Shown here in pieces: positions 1 to 11,111 of a stretch of DNA of 64,000 nt. Position numbers and translations under genes: made by a program. The notes beneath the pieces are model-generated. The model searched no databases. It saw only the letters and a program-made list of their open reading frames with translations, and was not told where the DNA came from. This DNA comes from Elymus sibiricus (Eukaryota; Streptophyta; Magnoliopsida; Poales; Poaceae). Position 1 is the first letter of the stretch; every line of letters starts with the position of its first letter. The stretch spans positions 371,691,220 through 371,755,219 of the forward strand of contig CM077671.1 in assembly GCA_039707655.1 (NCBI GenBank), read 5' to 3'.

Positions 1-240
1 TCTATACATATTTTTAGCAGTTTTTTAAATATTTGATTAACATTATTCAAATACAAGATTAACATTTTTTTAATACATGGTCTGCATTTTTATTATACAT
101 AATTTTAAAATTTTCAAATGCATGATTAGCATTTTTCAAATACAAGATTAATATTTTAAAATACATGGTCAACATTTTTCTATGCACATTTTACATTTTT
201 CAAATGCTTGGTTAATTTTTAAAATGCAATATAAAAAAGT
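1..240. repeat. AT-rich degenerate short-repeat tract
   Basis: Variants of a roughly 30-bp phrase (catttttcaaatacaagatt, followed by an aacattttt-type link) recur several times with drift. No coding potential is seen. It resembles the degenerate AT-rich tails common in grass repeats, but I cannot place it in a family. Confidence 0.5.
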
Positions 241-754
241 AACACTTTTTTTAGCTAGAGTTTATGAAGAACATATAAAAAGAAAATACACTTTACCACT
301 AGTTTCTTGACACAACTGGACCTGTTGAACTTGTGCGCAAGTTGCACACATCTCCCAAGTGCCTTTCCAGTATTGAAACGCACATCAAAGAAGTAAATAC
401 TATGAACAAACTCTTTTCAATGAATTATGGTGCCATCAGTAAACCTCAAATGTTTACCCCGCAAAAAAAAGTAACCCTCAAATGTTAACCAACATGCGTG
501 TAGTATTTCCCACTTGGTAAAACCTACATGTCAATATATTTTATTAATAATTACTAGGTACCCCAATGTTAGTTTCGTTATAAGATACATTTGAGACCAC
601 ATATTTTATATTATTTACATGTATACTGCATTTTTGTATGTAAAAATGCGGCATAAACTAAGAGCTTGGATGGTGTTTTTTCATGAAACATATATTGATG
701 TATATTAGATTAATTAATAAGGTATATTGGGAATGATAAAGAGGTATAATGTGT
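241..754. other. AT-rich spacer, nothing recognised
   Basis: No credible reading frame, terminal repeat or RNA gene is seen. The stretch ends at the TTA (755-757) that serves as target-site duplication for the adjoining CACTA element. Confidence 0.5.
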
Positions 755-757
755 TTA

Positions 758-1040
758 CACTAGTAGAAAACAGGGCTTTGAAACGGGCCAGAATATTGCA
801 TTAGTCCCGGTCGTGTTACGAACCGGGACTAATGGGTGCATCAGTCCCGGTTCATGAGGCCAGGGCGCCGACCGGGCCTCGGCAGGAACCAGTCCTGGTT
901 CGTCTGACCCCTTTAGTCCTGGTTCCAGACACGAACCGGGACTAAAGGGCCTCGCTCCTGGCCCAGTCCCTTTAGTCCCGGTTGGTGGCTGGAACCGGGA
1001 CTAAAGAGGCACCTTTAGTCCCGGTGCTAGCCACCAACCG
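758..1040 (+). repeat. 5' terminal and subterminal repeats of CACTA element 1
   Basis: The CACTAG terminus is followed by at least eight direct and inverted copies of a TTTAGTCCCGGTT / AACCGGGACTAAAG motif, often as back-to-back palindromes able to form short hairpins. In the CACTA superfamily such subterminal motifs are the binding sites of the accessory TNPA-type protein; here that role is inferred. Confidence 0.85.
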
Positions 1041-1055
1041 GGACTTTTACAACGC

Positions 1056-1066
1056 CTATATAAATG
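1056..1066 (+). promoter_or_regulatory. TATA box of CACTA element 1 transposase unit
   Basis: CTATATAAAT lies just inside the subterminal repeats and about 30 bp before a GC-rich leader. Element 2 has an AT run at the equivalent place on its own strand (31567-31582). Confidence 0.55.
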
Positions 1067-1084
1067 CTCGCCCCTGCCCGCTCA

Positions 1085-1519
1085 CTCCTCTGTTTTTTGA
1101 CCGGCCGGCGTTTGGGAGGTGTGTTGCTCTCTGTTCTCACCTCCTATGCACATAAGGTGTTCGATGAAATGCCGGAGCCACACTTAAGTTTTCTCCTCTC
1201 CAAGATCGACCTCCAAGCTACATTTTCCCTAAGATTTGTTTAGGTTTGGCGGTGCACCAACTACACAAGTGTTCTAAAAGGTTAACGACTTCATCGTTTT
1301 ATCTCTCACCGCTAGTTTAGCTCATTTCAAATGCTCTAGAAGTAGAGTGTGGTTTGTGGGTTTTAGTGGAGGAGTGTATGTGGGAGTTCTTTTGATTTAG
1401 ATGCACAATTAGAGCTGAAATTAACTTCTTAGAGTCTGCACATGTGTAGGGTGCCGTCCCCGTCCCCGTCCTCACCGCCGTCGATCGCCCGCGCCGATCT
1501 CGTCGCCGGCACCACCGTG
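1085..1519 (+). other. Putative leader exon of the CACTA 1 transposase unit
   Basis: Conserved with the inverse of about 31120-31560 in element 2, while the intron behind it differs by a large indel. It contains an ATG-initiated GC-rich stretch (from 1442) that runs to a GTGAGCC splice donor at about 1520. The acceptor would be CACGCAG at 1764, joining the TNP2 frame. Whether the leader is translated is not clear. Element 2 has AT where the donor GT should be. Confidence 0.4.
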
Positions 1520-1764
1520 GTGAGCCTCTTGTTCTTATCTTCTTTTAAAAGAAAAAAAATTCTTACTTGTATAATTTTCTTACTTGTATGTTGTTCTATG
1601 AGAACTATGTATGAACTTTATGTATTTATTTTTTCAGTAATAACATTTGATCACTACTGTACTTTGGTTTTAATGTGATGATGAACTTGTATTAATTTGA
1701 TCACTTCTCTATTCATGATGTTCTGTAATGGTTTTTGATACATTTAATTATATAATGCACGCAG

Positions 1765-4700
1765 ATGAACCGGCAATGGATGTACGATGACCGACGCACC
1801 TCCGAGTACATTGAGGGCCTGCATAAATTTCTCGAAGTGGCTGAGGCAAACAAGCAGAATGGTTTTATGTATTGTCCATGTACTGTCTGTGAGAATACGA
1901 AGGATTACTCCAACTCTAAAACCCTTCACTTCCACCTGCTTGAGAAGGGTTTCATGCCACACTATAATGTTTGGACCAAGCACGGAGAAAGAGGGGTTAT
2001 GATGGAAGACAACGAAGAAGAAGAGGATGATGACATCTATCGTCCTATGTACCCTGAATACGGTGATACTACAACGGGGGAGGCTGAAGATCAAGAGGCA
2101 CCAGGCGATGTGCCCGATGATGATCTTCGCCGGGTCATTGTTGATGCACAGAGAGAATGCGAAAGTGAAAGGGAGAAGTTGAAGTTCGATCGCATGTTAG
2201 AGGATCACAAAAAAGGGTTGTATCCAAAGTGCGAAGATGGCAACACAAATCTCGGTACCACACTGGAATTGCTGCAATGGAAGGAAGAGAATGGTTTATC
2301 TGACAAGGGATTTGAAAAGTTACTGAAAATAATGAAGAATAAGCTTCCAAAGGATAACGAATTGCCTGACACTACGTATGGAGCAAAGAAGGTTCTCTGC
2401 CCTCTAGGATTAGAGGTGCATAAGATACATGCATGCCCTAATGACTGCGTCCTCTACTGCGGTGAGTACGAGGAATTGAACGCATGCCCGGTATGCAATG
2501 CATTGCGGTATAAGATCAGACGAGATGACCCTGGTGATGTTGAGGGCGAGCGCCCTAGGAAGAGGGTTCCTGCCAAGGTGATGTGGTATGCTCCTATAAT
2601 ACCACGGTTGAAACGTCTGTTCAGAAACAAAGAGCATGCCAAGTTGTTGCGATGGCACAAAGAAGACCGTAAGAAAGACGGGAAGTTGAGAGCACCCGCT
2701 GACGGGTCGCAGTGGAGAAAAATCGAGAGAAAGTGGGAGGACTTTGCAGGTGACGCAAGGAACATATAGTTTGGTTTAAGTGCAGATGACATTAATCCTT
2801 TTGGGGAGCAGAGCTGCAATCATAGCACATGGCCCGTGACTCTATGTATCTATAACCTTCCTCCTTGGTTGTGCATGAAGCGGAAGTTCATTATGATGCC
2901 TGTGCTCATCCAAGGCCCTAAGCAACCCGGCAACGACATTGATGTGTACCTAAGGCCATTAGTCGAAGAGCTTTTACAGCTGTGGAATGGAAAAGGTGTA
3001 CGTGTGTGGGATGAGCATAAACAAGAGGAATTTGACCTACGAGCGTTGCTGTTTGTAACCATCAATGATTGGCCTGCTCTTAGTAACCTTTCAGGACAGA
3101 CAAACAAGGGATACAACGCATGCACGCACTGTTTAGATGATACCCAAAGTATATATTTGGACAAATGCAAGAAGAATGTGTACCTGGGACATCGTCAATT
3201 TCTTCCGACCAAGCATGCCTTAAGAAAGAAAGGCAAGCATTTCAAAGGTGAGGCAGATCACCGAAAGAAGCCTGTCCTCCGTACTGGTGATGACATACTT
3301 GATATGGTCAAGGATTTACAAGTAATCTTTGGAAAGGGTCCTGGCGGACAATCTGTTCCGAATGACGCTGAGGGACGCGCACCCATGTGGAAGAAGAAAT
3401 CTATATTTTGGGACCTACCCTATTGGAAAGACCTAGAGGTCCGCTCTGCAATCGACATGATGCACGTGACAAAGAATGTTTGCATGAACGTGCTAGGCTT
3501 CTTGGGCGTGTATGGGAAGACAAAAGATACACCGGAGGCACAGGAGGACCAGCAACGTGTGAACGAAAAAGACGGCATGCATCCAAAGCAGTATCAAGGT
3601 CCTACCAGCTACGCTCTAACCAAAGCGGAGAAGGAAATCTTCTTTGAATGCCTGCTCAGTATGAAGGTCCCGTCTGGCTTCTCGTCGAATATAAAGGGAA
3701 TAATAAACATGGCAGAGAAAAAAAATTCTAGAACCTAAAGTCTCATGACTGCCACGTGATTATGACGCAACTGCTTCCGGTTGCATTGAGGGGGCTTCTA
3801 CCGGAAAACGTTCGATTAGCCATTGTGAAGCTATGTGCATTCCTCAATGCAATCTCTCAGAAGGTAATCGATTCAGAAATCCTACCAATGTTACGAAATG
3901 ATTTGGTGCAATGTCTTGTCAGCTTCGAGTTGGTGTTCCCACCATCCTTCTTCAATATCATGACTCACGTCCTAGTTCATCTAGTCGACGAGATTGCCAT
4001 TATGGGTCCTGTATTTCTACACAATATGTTCCCCTTTGAGAGGTTCATGGGAGTCTTGAAGAAATATGTTCGTAATTGTGCTAGGCCAGAAGGAAGCATC
4101 TCCATGGGCCATCAAACAGAGGAGGTCATTGGGTTTTGTGTTGACTTTTTTCCTGACCTTCAGCCGATTGGTGTCCCTAAATCGCGGTATGAGGGGAGAC
4201 TGAGTGGAAAAGGCACGCTAGGAGCGAAATCAATAATATGTAGGGACGGACATTCTTGGGCGCAAGCACACTACACAGTTTTACAGAATTCTACCTTTGT
4301 GGCCCCGTATATGAATGAACACAAGAATATTCTACGCTGGACACACCCGGAGTAGTCTGACGACTGGATTACACGTGAACACATCGGGACTTTCGGTGGT
4401 TGGTTGCAAATGCATCTCATGCGTAACAACACTATTGCAGATGACCTGTACTTGTTGGCCAGGATACCATCTTCGACTGTATTGACTTACCAAGGGTACG
4501 AGATAAATGGTAATACATTTTACACGATCGCCCAAGATAAAAAGAGCACCAACCAAAACAGTGGTGTCCGCTTTGATGCAGCAATCACTAATAGGGCAAA
4601 GGACACATATTATGGTTACATAGAGGAGATATGGGAACTTGACTATGGACATGAATTTAAGGTCCCTTTGTTTCGGTGCAAATGGGTCAATCTGTCAGGA

Positions 4701-5074
4701 GGCGGCGTACAGTTAGACCCGTAGTACGGAATGACAACAGTGGATCTCAACAATCTTGGGTACACAGAGGAACCATTCGTCCTAGCCAATGATGTGGCGC
4801 AGGTTTTCTATGTGCAGGACATGTCTACCAAACCGAGAAAAAAAAAGATAAGGAAGCGGATACATCAAACGATGAGCCAAAGCGAAACATAGTTCATTCA
4901 GGGAAAAGAAACATCGTGGGGGTGGAGGGCGAGACAGACATGTCTGAAAATTATGAAAAGTTTCATGAAATTCCTCCCTTCAAAGTGAAGGCTGACCCAA
5001 GCATCTTGTTAAACGATGAAGATTATCCATGGTTACGGCGCAATAAGCAAGGGACACACGCGAAGAAAAAGTGA
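1765..5074 (+). pseudogene. TNP2-type CACTA transposase, disrupted
   Basis: Encodes the DNA-cleaving transposase of En/Spm-like elements. The frame opens at an ATG just after a CACGCAG acceptor. In order I see: an N-terminal transposase-associated domain (MYCPCTVCENTK, residues ~30-50), an acidic linker, the TNP2 core (CPLGLEVHKIHACPND, then CGEYEELNACPVC, then SAIDMMHVTKNVCMNVL), a DUF4218-like block (LPVALRGLLPENVRLAI, near 3780) and a DUF4216-like block (YYGYIEEIWELDYG, near 4610), ending in a basic tail at a TGA (5072-5074). Disruptions: in-frame TAG at 2767-2769; a frameshift in an A-run near 3718-3727 together with a CAG-to-TAG change; TAG at 4353-4355; TAG at 4722-4724; a second frameshift in an A-run near 4840. 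Identity is clear from motifs; function is lost. Confidence 0.92.
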
Positions 5075-6199
5075 AGACTTTCTCTCCACAACTATTCTGA
5101 TGATGGCTTTCATCTAGAATATCACTGCAGTTACATGTGAAGAATTGAAATCCTTTTGTAATAGACGAGTTTTCGTCCGAAACCCTGATACTTCGAAAGA
5201 GATTATCCAGTTTGTACACGAAGTGCATCCAACTTTTTCCTGTAACCCTCTCAACTTTTTAGCACATGCTATGTGGGTGAAATTATGATACCATGCCAAC
5301 TTTCAACCATTTCAGAGTTCATTTGCAGTGCTTTTCAATTCAGGGTCATTTTAGCTCAAAATAAATCATGAAATGCATGAAAAACAGCAAATGAAGTCAG
5401 AAAAGGGTTGAAAAGTGATGATGTGGCTTTGAATGGTGCATATTGAATGCAAAAAAAGTCTTGAGTTAAAATATATTTAAAAAATTGAAATCCCTTTGTA
5501 ATAGACGAGTTTTCGTCCGAAACCGTGATACTTCGAAAGAGATTGTCCAGTTTGTACACGAAGTGCATCCAGTTTTTCCTGTAACCCTCTCAACTTTTTA
5601 GCACATGCTATGTGGGTGAAATTATGATACCATGCCAACTTTCAACCATTTCAGAGTTCATTTGCAGTGCTTTTCAATTCAGGGTCATTTTAGCTCAAAA
5701 TAAATCATAAAATGCATGAAAAATAGCAAATGAAGTCAGAAAAGGGTTGAAAAGTGACGATGTGGCTTTGAATGGTGCATATTGAATGCAGAAAAAGTCT
5801 TGAGTTAAAATATGTTTAAAAAATTGAAATCCCTTTGTAATAGACGAGTTTTCGTCCGAAACCCTGATACTTCGAAAGAGATTGTCCAATTTGTACACGA
5901 AGTGCATCCAGTTTTTCCTGTAACCCTCTCAACTTTTTAGCATATGTTATGTGGGTGAAATTATGCTACCATGCCAACTTTCAACCATTTCAGAGTTCAT
6001 TTGCAGTGTTTTTCAATTCAGGGTCATTTTAGCTCAAAATAAATCATGAAATGCGTGAAAAATAGCAAATGAAGTCAGAAAAGGGTTGAAAAGTGATGAT
6101 GTGGCTTTGAATGGTGCATATTGAATGCAGAAAAAGTCTTGAGTTAAAATATGTTTAAAAAATTGAAATCCCTTTGTAATAGACGTGTTTTCGTCCGAT
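5075..6199 (+). repeat. 339-bp tandem array in CACTA element 1
   Basis: About 3.3 copies of a 339-bp unit; the landmark ATAGACGAGTTTTCGTCCGA recurs near 5160, 5500, 5840 and (as GACGTGTT) 6180. Short reading frames inside the units are identical between copies and reflect the repetition, not genes. The same unit, inverted, forms the longer array at 18640-21196. The array starts directly after the TNP2 stop. Confidence 0.9.
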
Positions 6200-6355
6200 C
6201 AAAGTTATTTAACTTAATATTATATAAAATTTATGCAACTAAAATTATTAAAGTTATTTTTGTTAAAAACTTTAATAGCAAAAAGAATATTCATAAAATA
6301 TTTTTTGCTAAGAACTTTTAATATGCAAAAAAATAACATAAAAAATAGCAAAAAT

Positions 6356-6471
6356 GAAAATAGATGCGCTTATAGAGAAAATTCAACCTAAATTCAAAGT
6401 GCTAGTTAACTTTGAATTTACTAGCACTTTGAATTTAGGTTGAATTTTCTCTATAAAGCGCATCTATTTTC
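6356..6471. repeat. Near-perfect inverted repeat (hairpin)
   Basis: About 50-bp arms (6356-6404 and 6421-6471) are complementary except for a one-base indel, with a 16-bp AT-rich loop. Arms begin GAAAATAGATGCGCTTATAG and end at GTGCTAG. It lies in the AT-rich spacer after the tandem array and has no counterpart that I can see in element 2. Confidence 0.88.
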
Positions 6472-6589
6472 ACTTTAGTAACAACGACATAGTAGGCACA
6501 TGTCGGTTTGAGAGAGGCTCGTGCTGCCTCTCTCACAGCGGGGCTTATAAGCTGGTCGTCGTGCTCCTCAACTAGCGAGGTGGGACTAA

Positions 6590-6876
6590 ACTCCCATCAC
6601 AGCCAGGACCAACCCTTTAGTCCCGGTTGATGGCTCTAACCAGGACTAAAGGTCCCCCTTTAGTCCTTGTTGGAGCCACCAACCGGGACTAAAGGGCTGG
6701 GCTTCCCGCCCTTTGGGCTGCTGAAATTCACCTTTAGTCCCGGGCTGGGCTTCCCGCCCTTTGGGCTGCTGAAATTCACCTTTAGTCCCACCCGGGACTA
6801 AAGGTGAATTTCAGCAGCCCAAAGGGCGGGAAGCCCAGCCCTTTAGTCCCAGTTGGTGGCTCCAACCGGGACTAAA
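6590..6876. repeat. Internal TTTAGTCCCGG palindrome cluster
   Basis: Further copies of the subterminal motif, plus a duplicated ~50-bp stretch (GGGCTGGGCTTCCCGCCCTT at about 6694 and 6742) and its inverted copy at 6795-6840, giving a large foldback. It sits immediately before a TATA box. Element 2 has the related cluster at 17856-18060, again next to a TATA box. Confidence 0.8.
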
Positions 6877-6883
6877 GGCTGGG

Positions 6884-6892
6884 GTATATAAG
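6884..6892 (+). promoter_or_regulatory. TATA box of the second CACTA 1 transcription unit
   Basis: GGGGTATATAAG is placed between the internal palindromes and a GC-rich exon. Element 2 carries GGGGTATATAAG on the minus strand at 17838-17850 at the equivalent location, so the element seems to carry its own second promoter. Confidence 0.6.
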
Positions 6893-7123
6893 TGGACCAA
6901 AATCCATCTGCAGCTTTCGATCTCCATCTCTCCCGACAGCGCCGAAGAAAACCTCGACGCCGCCAGGCTGCCGGACCGCGCCGTCGCCTCCCCGAGCCCG
7001 CTCCGCATCGCGCCGCCCCCGTGGCCGCCCCCGACGCCGTCACCGTCGCCGCCCCCGACGCCGTCCCCGTCGCCGCCCCCCGACGCTGTCGCTGCCCCAA
7101 GTCCGCTCCCCTCCTCCTCCTAG
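6892..7123 (+). other. GC-rich leader exon, shared with CACTA element 2
   Basis: Reads as a low-complexity Arg/Pro/Ala-rich frame with GCCGTCGCCGCCCCCGACGC repeats and ends at a plausible donor (CTAG then GTGAGCC). It matches the inverse of 17290-17830 in element 2, including the CGACGCCGCCAGGCTGCCG stretch. It may be mostly 5' untranslated sequence. The repeat content differs between the two elements, which argues against a conserved protein. Confidence 0.45.
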
Positions 7124-7517
7124 GTGAGCCGCCGGCACACCGTCGTTCCCCTCCTCCTATCCCCCCGCACCCCCCCCCCCCCGCGGTCACCGTCATCGCC
7201 CGTCCCCGTCGCCGGCCAAAGCAGTGTGGGATAGAATTGACATGCCAGTTCATCTAATCAAATCAGTGAAACATATTAGGTAGGTACAATTGATAGCGTC
7301 ATTAGTTAGAAGAATACTGCAACTATAAACTCAAGCTGTATGTTGAGAATTAGAAGCAAAAATGTTTTCATGCATTGTCTAGGCTCTTTTTTGTTTTCCT
7401 TTGAAATGTGGAGGATAGGAATCGATCCTATGTAGGGATAGGAATGCATATTAAATATGATATTGTTGTTAAATAAAATGATATTTGCTATATAGCCACA
7501 ATTTGTTCTCGTCAACG

Positions 7518-7919
7518 ATGCCAATCCCGCATCCTCGTCGTCGACTCGGCGCCGACAACCAGTTTGAGAGGCACCATGTCCGGGACTGGGCTCCGCCGGG
7601 CTGGCACTAGGAGGTGCTACTTTCCGGGGCGCGCACCTTGGTGAGAAATCCGGGTCACGTCGTCGACCCGGAGCTTCTTTGGTGGCGGTCGCGTCAGCCA
7701 CTATCGGTGCAGAGGGAGCCGGCCCCCGCGGAGGTGGTACTTCTTCGTGTCAGGGAGGAGGACGAGCACGTCCGTCGCTACATGGCCGCGTTGGATGCCA
7801 GGTTCTACAATACCTGGCAGGTTATTCAGGGATCTCACCCGAGCTATGATCCGGCGATGGTTCCTTCTCTTTGGGTGTCCACCGCCTGCGCCGTGAGACG
7901 TCAACTCGATCTGTATTAA
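7518..7919 (+). pseudogene. Unidentified CACTA cargo exon, one in-frame stop
   Basis: A 133-codon frame from ATG 7518 to TAA 7917-7919 with one TAG at 7608-7610 (residue 31), probably a former GAG. The rest reads like real protein, for example EDEHVRRYMAALDARFYNTW near the centre and VSTACAVRRQLDLY at the end. I do not recognise the family. It lies between the shared leader exon and the B3-like gene and may be a separate exon of the same transcript. Codon use is GC-rich upstream and neutral downstream. Confidence 0.5.
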
Positions 7920-8139
7920 TTAATGATATTATATGATAATATTCGAGCTGTATTAGCGATAATATTCGATGCTTCATTAACTGGATTATTCAAGATGTAT
8001 TAGTGATATTATATGATAATATTATATGAAGAGTCCCCGACGATCGCCGGTGATATCATATGTATTAGTGATATTATATGATGATCTTGCTTCAAAATTT
8101 TGCCGTCGATTTTTAATCTTAGAATCATGAACACAGGAA

Positions 8140-9379
8140 ATGTCGACGTCGTCTGACGACGATAGGATCCCTCAGTGCCCTTTGTGCTGGGACGACAGGG
8201 GTCTATGCGATATTTATCCTCACCTGGACAACGATAGGTCGTTCACCGTCAAGCTAACAGAAGAATTTAGTATTATTACGGTATGTACAGACGACATGTA
8301 TTTTTTGTTAATGAAGTATGACGTGTGCTTTTTTGCTTTAATTAACCTTTAATTTTCTTTTGTACAATTCGACTAGTGCGTTCCCTGTCATGCAAGATTC
8401 GTTGTCTTGGACAAGTTCCATTTCAAAGAGAAGGATAGTAGAGAGCCTAAGATAGCTCACCTAAGAACGGAGCATTACACTTTTGTTGTTAAGGTGAAAA
8501 ATAACGAAGATCACACATATTTTGGTTGTTCTAATTGGAGAGCATTTTGCAACGCGTATGAGTTGGATGAGGACATGAACATTACCTTCGATCTTGGTAA
8601 TGACGATGTTCGTGATAATAATATAGATATTTGGGTGCATGCGGAGGATGACTTGATTCCGGTGCTACCTCCAGGTGCGTTTGTCAACAGATTTGTTAGG
8701 TACTTTATATTGATTATTGAAAAGTATTTGGTACTCATCCCGAGTAAAATTTTTATTTTTAATTATCAGCTTATTTCTGTGCTACAAGAACTACCCGACA
8801 GATAATAGATCGGACGTACTACAGTCATGACTCCAAACTTACTTGTTCGGAGATAAATCATCTCATCTCATTTATTCATGATGTTGAGGATCATGCTAAA
8901 CATTACCGGACTGGCAACATTTATAATGGATATGTGCCACTAGTGCACAAGTTGAACCATCATAACATCACTTCAAACAACTTTGTAAGAATTTTTTTAC
9001 CATTGCATCACTAGTCCATCTTTTTCATATATACATTGTTCTTAAGCAAAACTAGTTTGCTAACTATGTTATTATTACTAATGTTTTTCAATAGGTACTC
9101 CCCCCAGAGACCGTGCCTAGATGGATGTTCACAAATGTTGATTTGCAAATGGTTAGCTTACGGCCACTCCCGATTAATTACAGTGGTAGCTACAGGATAT
9201 CTAAAAGTGAAGAAACCCTGAAAATCACAGGATGGAGAAATGCAATACAAGCATTTACGCTACCACTTGAAGAGGAATACTTGCGCATCCCACAAGTTGG
9301 AGATAGGTTGATCTGTGTTCTTCAATCGGGAGATGGCGAAGTTCGCCTTTATTTTGCTTTTTTACCTAGCAGTAGTTAG
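8140..9379 (+). pseudogene. B3-like DNA-binding domain gene carried by CACTA 1
   Basis: Four likely exons: 8140-8280 (starts MSTSSDDDRIPQCPLCWDD, Cys pairs, donor GTATGT), 8377-~8698, ~8769-8982 and 9095-9379 (after ATAG, stop TAG). Two stretches have the B3 signature of a Trp-x-x-Phe helix followed by an FxL strand: NWRAFCNAYELDEDMNITFDL truncated to its core around 8535-8600, and ITGWRNAIQAFTL...VGDRLICVLQ around 9220-9330. B3 domains bind DNA in plant transcription factors. The junction between exons 2 and 3 does not keep frame with any GT-AG pair I can find, so the gene may be slightly broken or spliced differently. No TNPA-like motif is seen. Alternative: a fast-evolving transposon-specific protein only distantly B3-related. 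Confidence 0.5.
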
Positions 9380-9690
9380 TGTTTCAACCTTTTGATAACT
9401 ACAATAATGAGGATTCGTTGATTAAGATGATGATGAGTTGTTGGATGTTGAATGATGAAGAGTTGATTAAGATGATGATGATGAGTTGTTATATGACATA
9501 TACGAGTACAAATTAGATGGATGCTATTGCATCCATCTAATTTGTACTGATGTTGGTTGTTTTTTCCATAATTTGTACTGATGATGTTGTATATTAATAT
9601 GTTTAACCGCGTGAAAATACAATATAAATATAAAATAAAATGAAAACAAAAAATAAAACACGGCCCTTTCCAAAAAAAAAACCCCAGCGC
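9380..9690. other. Non-coding 3' region of CACTA 1
   Basis: Contains GATGATGATGAGTTGTT-type simple repeats and a short inverted pair (AAATTAGATGGATGC at 9510 against its complement at 9525). Probably the trailer of the B3-like unit. No gene is seen. Confidence 0.5.
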
Positions 9691-9696
9691 CTTATT

Positions 9697-9900
9697 GTCC
9701 CGGTTCGTGTTACGAACCGGGACTAAAGGTCCTCCTGCCTCGACGCCGCATTGCGGCCACGTGGAGCACCTTTGGTCCCGGTTCGTAAGCCAACTAGGAC
9801 TAAAAGTGATCGGCATTAGTCCCGATCGTGTTGTCCCGGTTGTAGAACCGGTACTAAAGGCCCTCTGGAACCGGGACTGTTGTCCTATTTTCTACTAGTG
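9697..9900 (+). repeat. 3' subterminal repeats and terminus of CACTA 1
   Basis: Several TCCCGGTTCGT / ACGAACCGGGAC palindromes lead to the terminus TTTTCTACTAGTG at 9888-9900, which is followed by the TSD TTA. Confidence 0.85.
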
Positions 9901-9903
9901 TTA

Positions 9904-10380
9904 TTTAAGAGGTATATTTAAATATAGGAGTACATAAATATATACATATTTTGAATTGCATGGTTGTTTCAACAAGCAAACAAGCAAGTGCAGTACTCGG
10001 CAACATCGCCATCTGTCAGCCGTTGACATCATGTGGAGAACTATGCCAAGTCCTTGAGCCTAGCACTCAGCAAAAAGGGCCACTTGGCCCTTGTTGGTGA
10101 CTACCAGAGTAAGTGTTTGCCAAGCTCCTGTGAGCGAAACTCGGTAAAGCACGCCCCATCGTCAGGAAGTCGTCAGTTGTACTGGGTGGGGCCTGTTTAT
10201 CAGAATTTGCGGAGTTGTGGTAGTCCTACACACGATAAAGAGAAAACTTTGCCAACTTCTATCTTTTCACCAACTTCTTTTGTCCCTGCACTCGTCAAAG
10301 ATAACTCTTTACCTCGTTTCTTGTCTTTGTCGAGTTTTATTATTCGTGCACTTAGTTTTGCATTGATTTAACAAATTCAT
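9904..10380. mobile_element. Fragment related to CTCGGCAA/GCCGAGT-type CACTA ends
   Basis: Motifs such as ACTCGGCAACATCGCC, ACTCAGCAAAAAGGG and TTTGTCGAGTTTTA resemble the subterminal repeats of the element at 35318-39234. No CACTA terminus or target duplication is visible, so this is at most a remnant. Confidence 0.35.
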
Positions 10381-10818
10381 GCATCTGGGCACTAGGCAAA
10401 CAATGCCTTGGGCAGAACATCATCAAGCATTTTCATAGCTTTATATGGCTTGGTAGCAGGCCTTAAACTCCTTTGCAGCAACCCATAATCCTAAAGAAAG
10501 AGAATTGTCAGTCTGATGGTTCACTACAAATTATGTGTTCAAGTAAAAATTACTTGAGGCTATCAAGCCAATCCTGTATTTGCTATGTTGATGGCAGTTA
10601 CATGCTTAGATCCCCGCTGCAGATATCGTACTTACGTACTACATATCCAACTCAGGAGGGAGGAGCGTCCCCACCTGAAAATATTACCACTCAAAGCACA
10701 AAGTGTTTACATCAAAGCAAGGCATGAAGCTTACAGGAGAGGCATAATAGCCAAGATCTAACTGCATCTCTTAGAACAATGTATTTAAATATGAAGATCC
10801 ATAGAGATAAGTCAAAGA
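10381..10818. other. Unassigned intergenic sequence
   Basis: Short overlapping frames only; no family resemblance, no terminal repeats, no RNA gene recognised. Confidence 0.4.
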
Positions 10819-11061
10819 CTATGTCCCTAATGGCGATCCTTGATGGATGAAGCACTTAACAAAAAAAATTAGCGCGCTGCGGTGAGTCCCAAATCTTTCA
10901 TGGTATATATAGCGAAACCGAAGGCCAGATATTTGGGTCAAGCCAAGGTGGAGAAGGATCTTACCAAATGCCTTCCAAGGAGGAGGCGGGCCCAAGTGAA
11001 ACCACAATTGAGAGGCAGATGAGCACCGCGATGCAAGGTGAGCTGCGTCTTCACAGGGATA
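10819..11061 (-). pseudogene. Possible zinc-binding RT-associated (zf-RVT) fragment
   Basis: A minus-strand frame reads CEDAAHLASRCSSASQLWFHLG, which has the E-x-x-x-H-x(4-6)-C-x-x-A-x-x-x-W spacing seen in the zf-RVT domain of plant LINEs. The surrounding sequence lacks RT or RNase H, so it would be an isolated scrap. Identification rests on one motif. Confidence 0.3.
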
Positions 11062-11111
11062 ATACAACATGGGTAGAATGCGGAGTCAGTTGTGAGCATT
11101 CTGGTATATGC

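Larger units (their letters stand above)
758..9900 (+). mobile_element. CACTA (En/Spm, DTC) transposon, element 1
   Basis: The left end reads CACTAGTAGAAAACAGGGC and the right end, reverse-complemented, reads CACTAGTAGAAAATAGGAC. The 3-bp direct repeat TTA flanks both ends (755-757 and 9901-9903), as expected for CACTA elements. Dense subterminal TTTAGTCCCGGTT repeats lie inside both ends. The 9,143-bp body holds a TNP2 transposase pseudogene, a 339-bp tandem array, a long hairpin, and a second transcription unit with a B3-like gene. It is related to the element at 12113-31871, which lies in the opposite orientation. With the transposase broken in several places it could move only if supplied in trans. 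Confidence 0.93.

Noticed and set aside
1442..1678. 78-codon frame starting MCRVPSPSPSSPPS as a stand-alone gene
   Set aside because: It runs through the likely splice donor at 1520 into AT-rich intron; better seen as part of a leader exon.
2454..2819. Minus-strand 121-codon frame across TNP2
   Set aside because: Antisense shadow of the plus-strand transposase; no motif.
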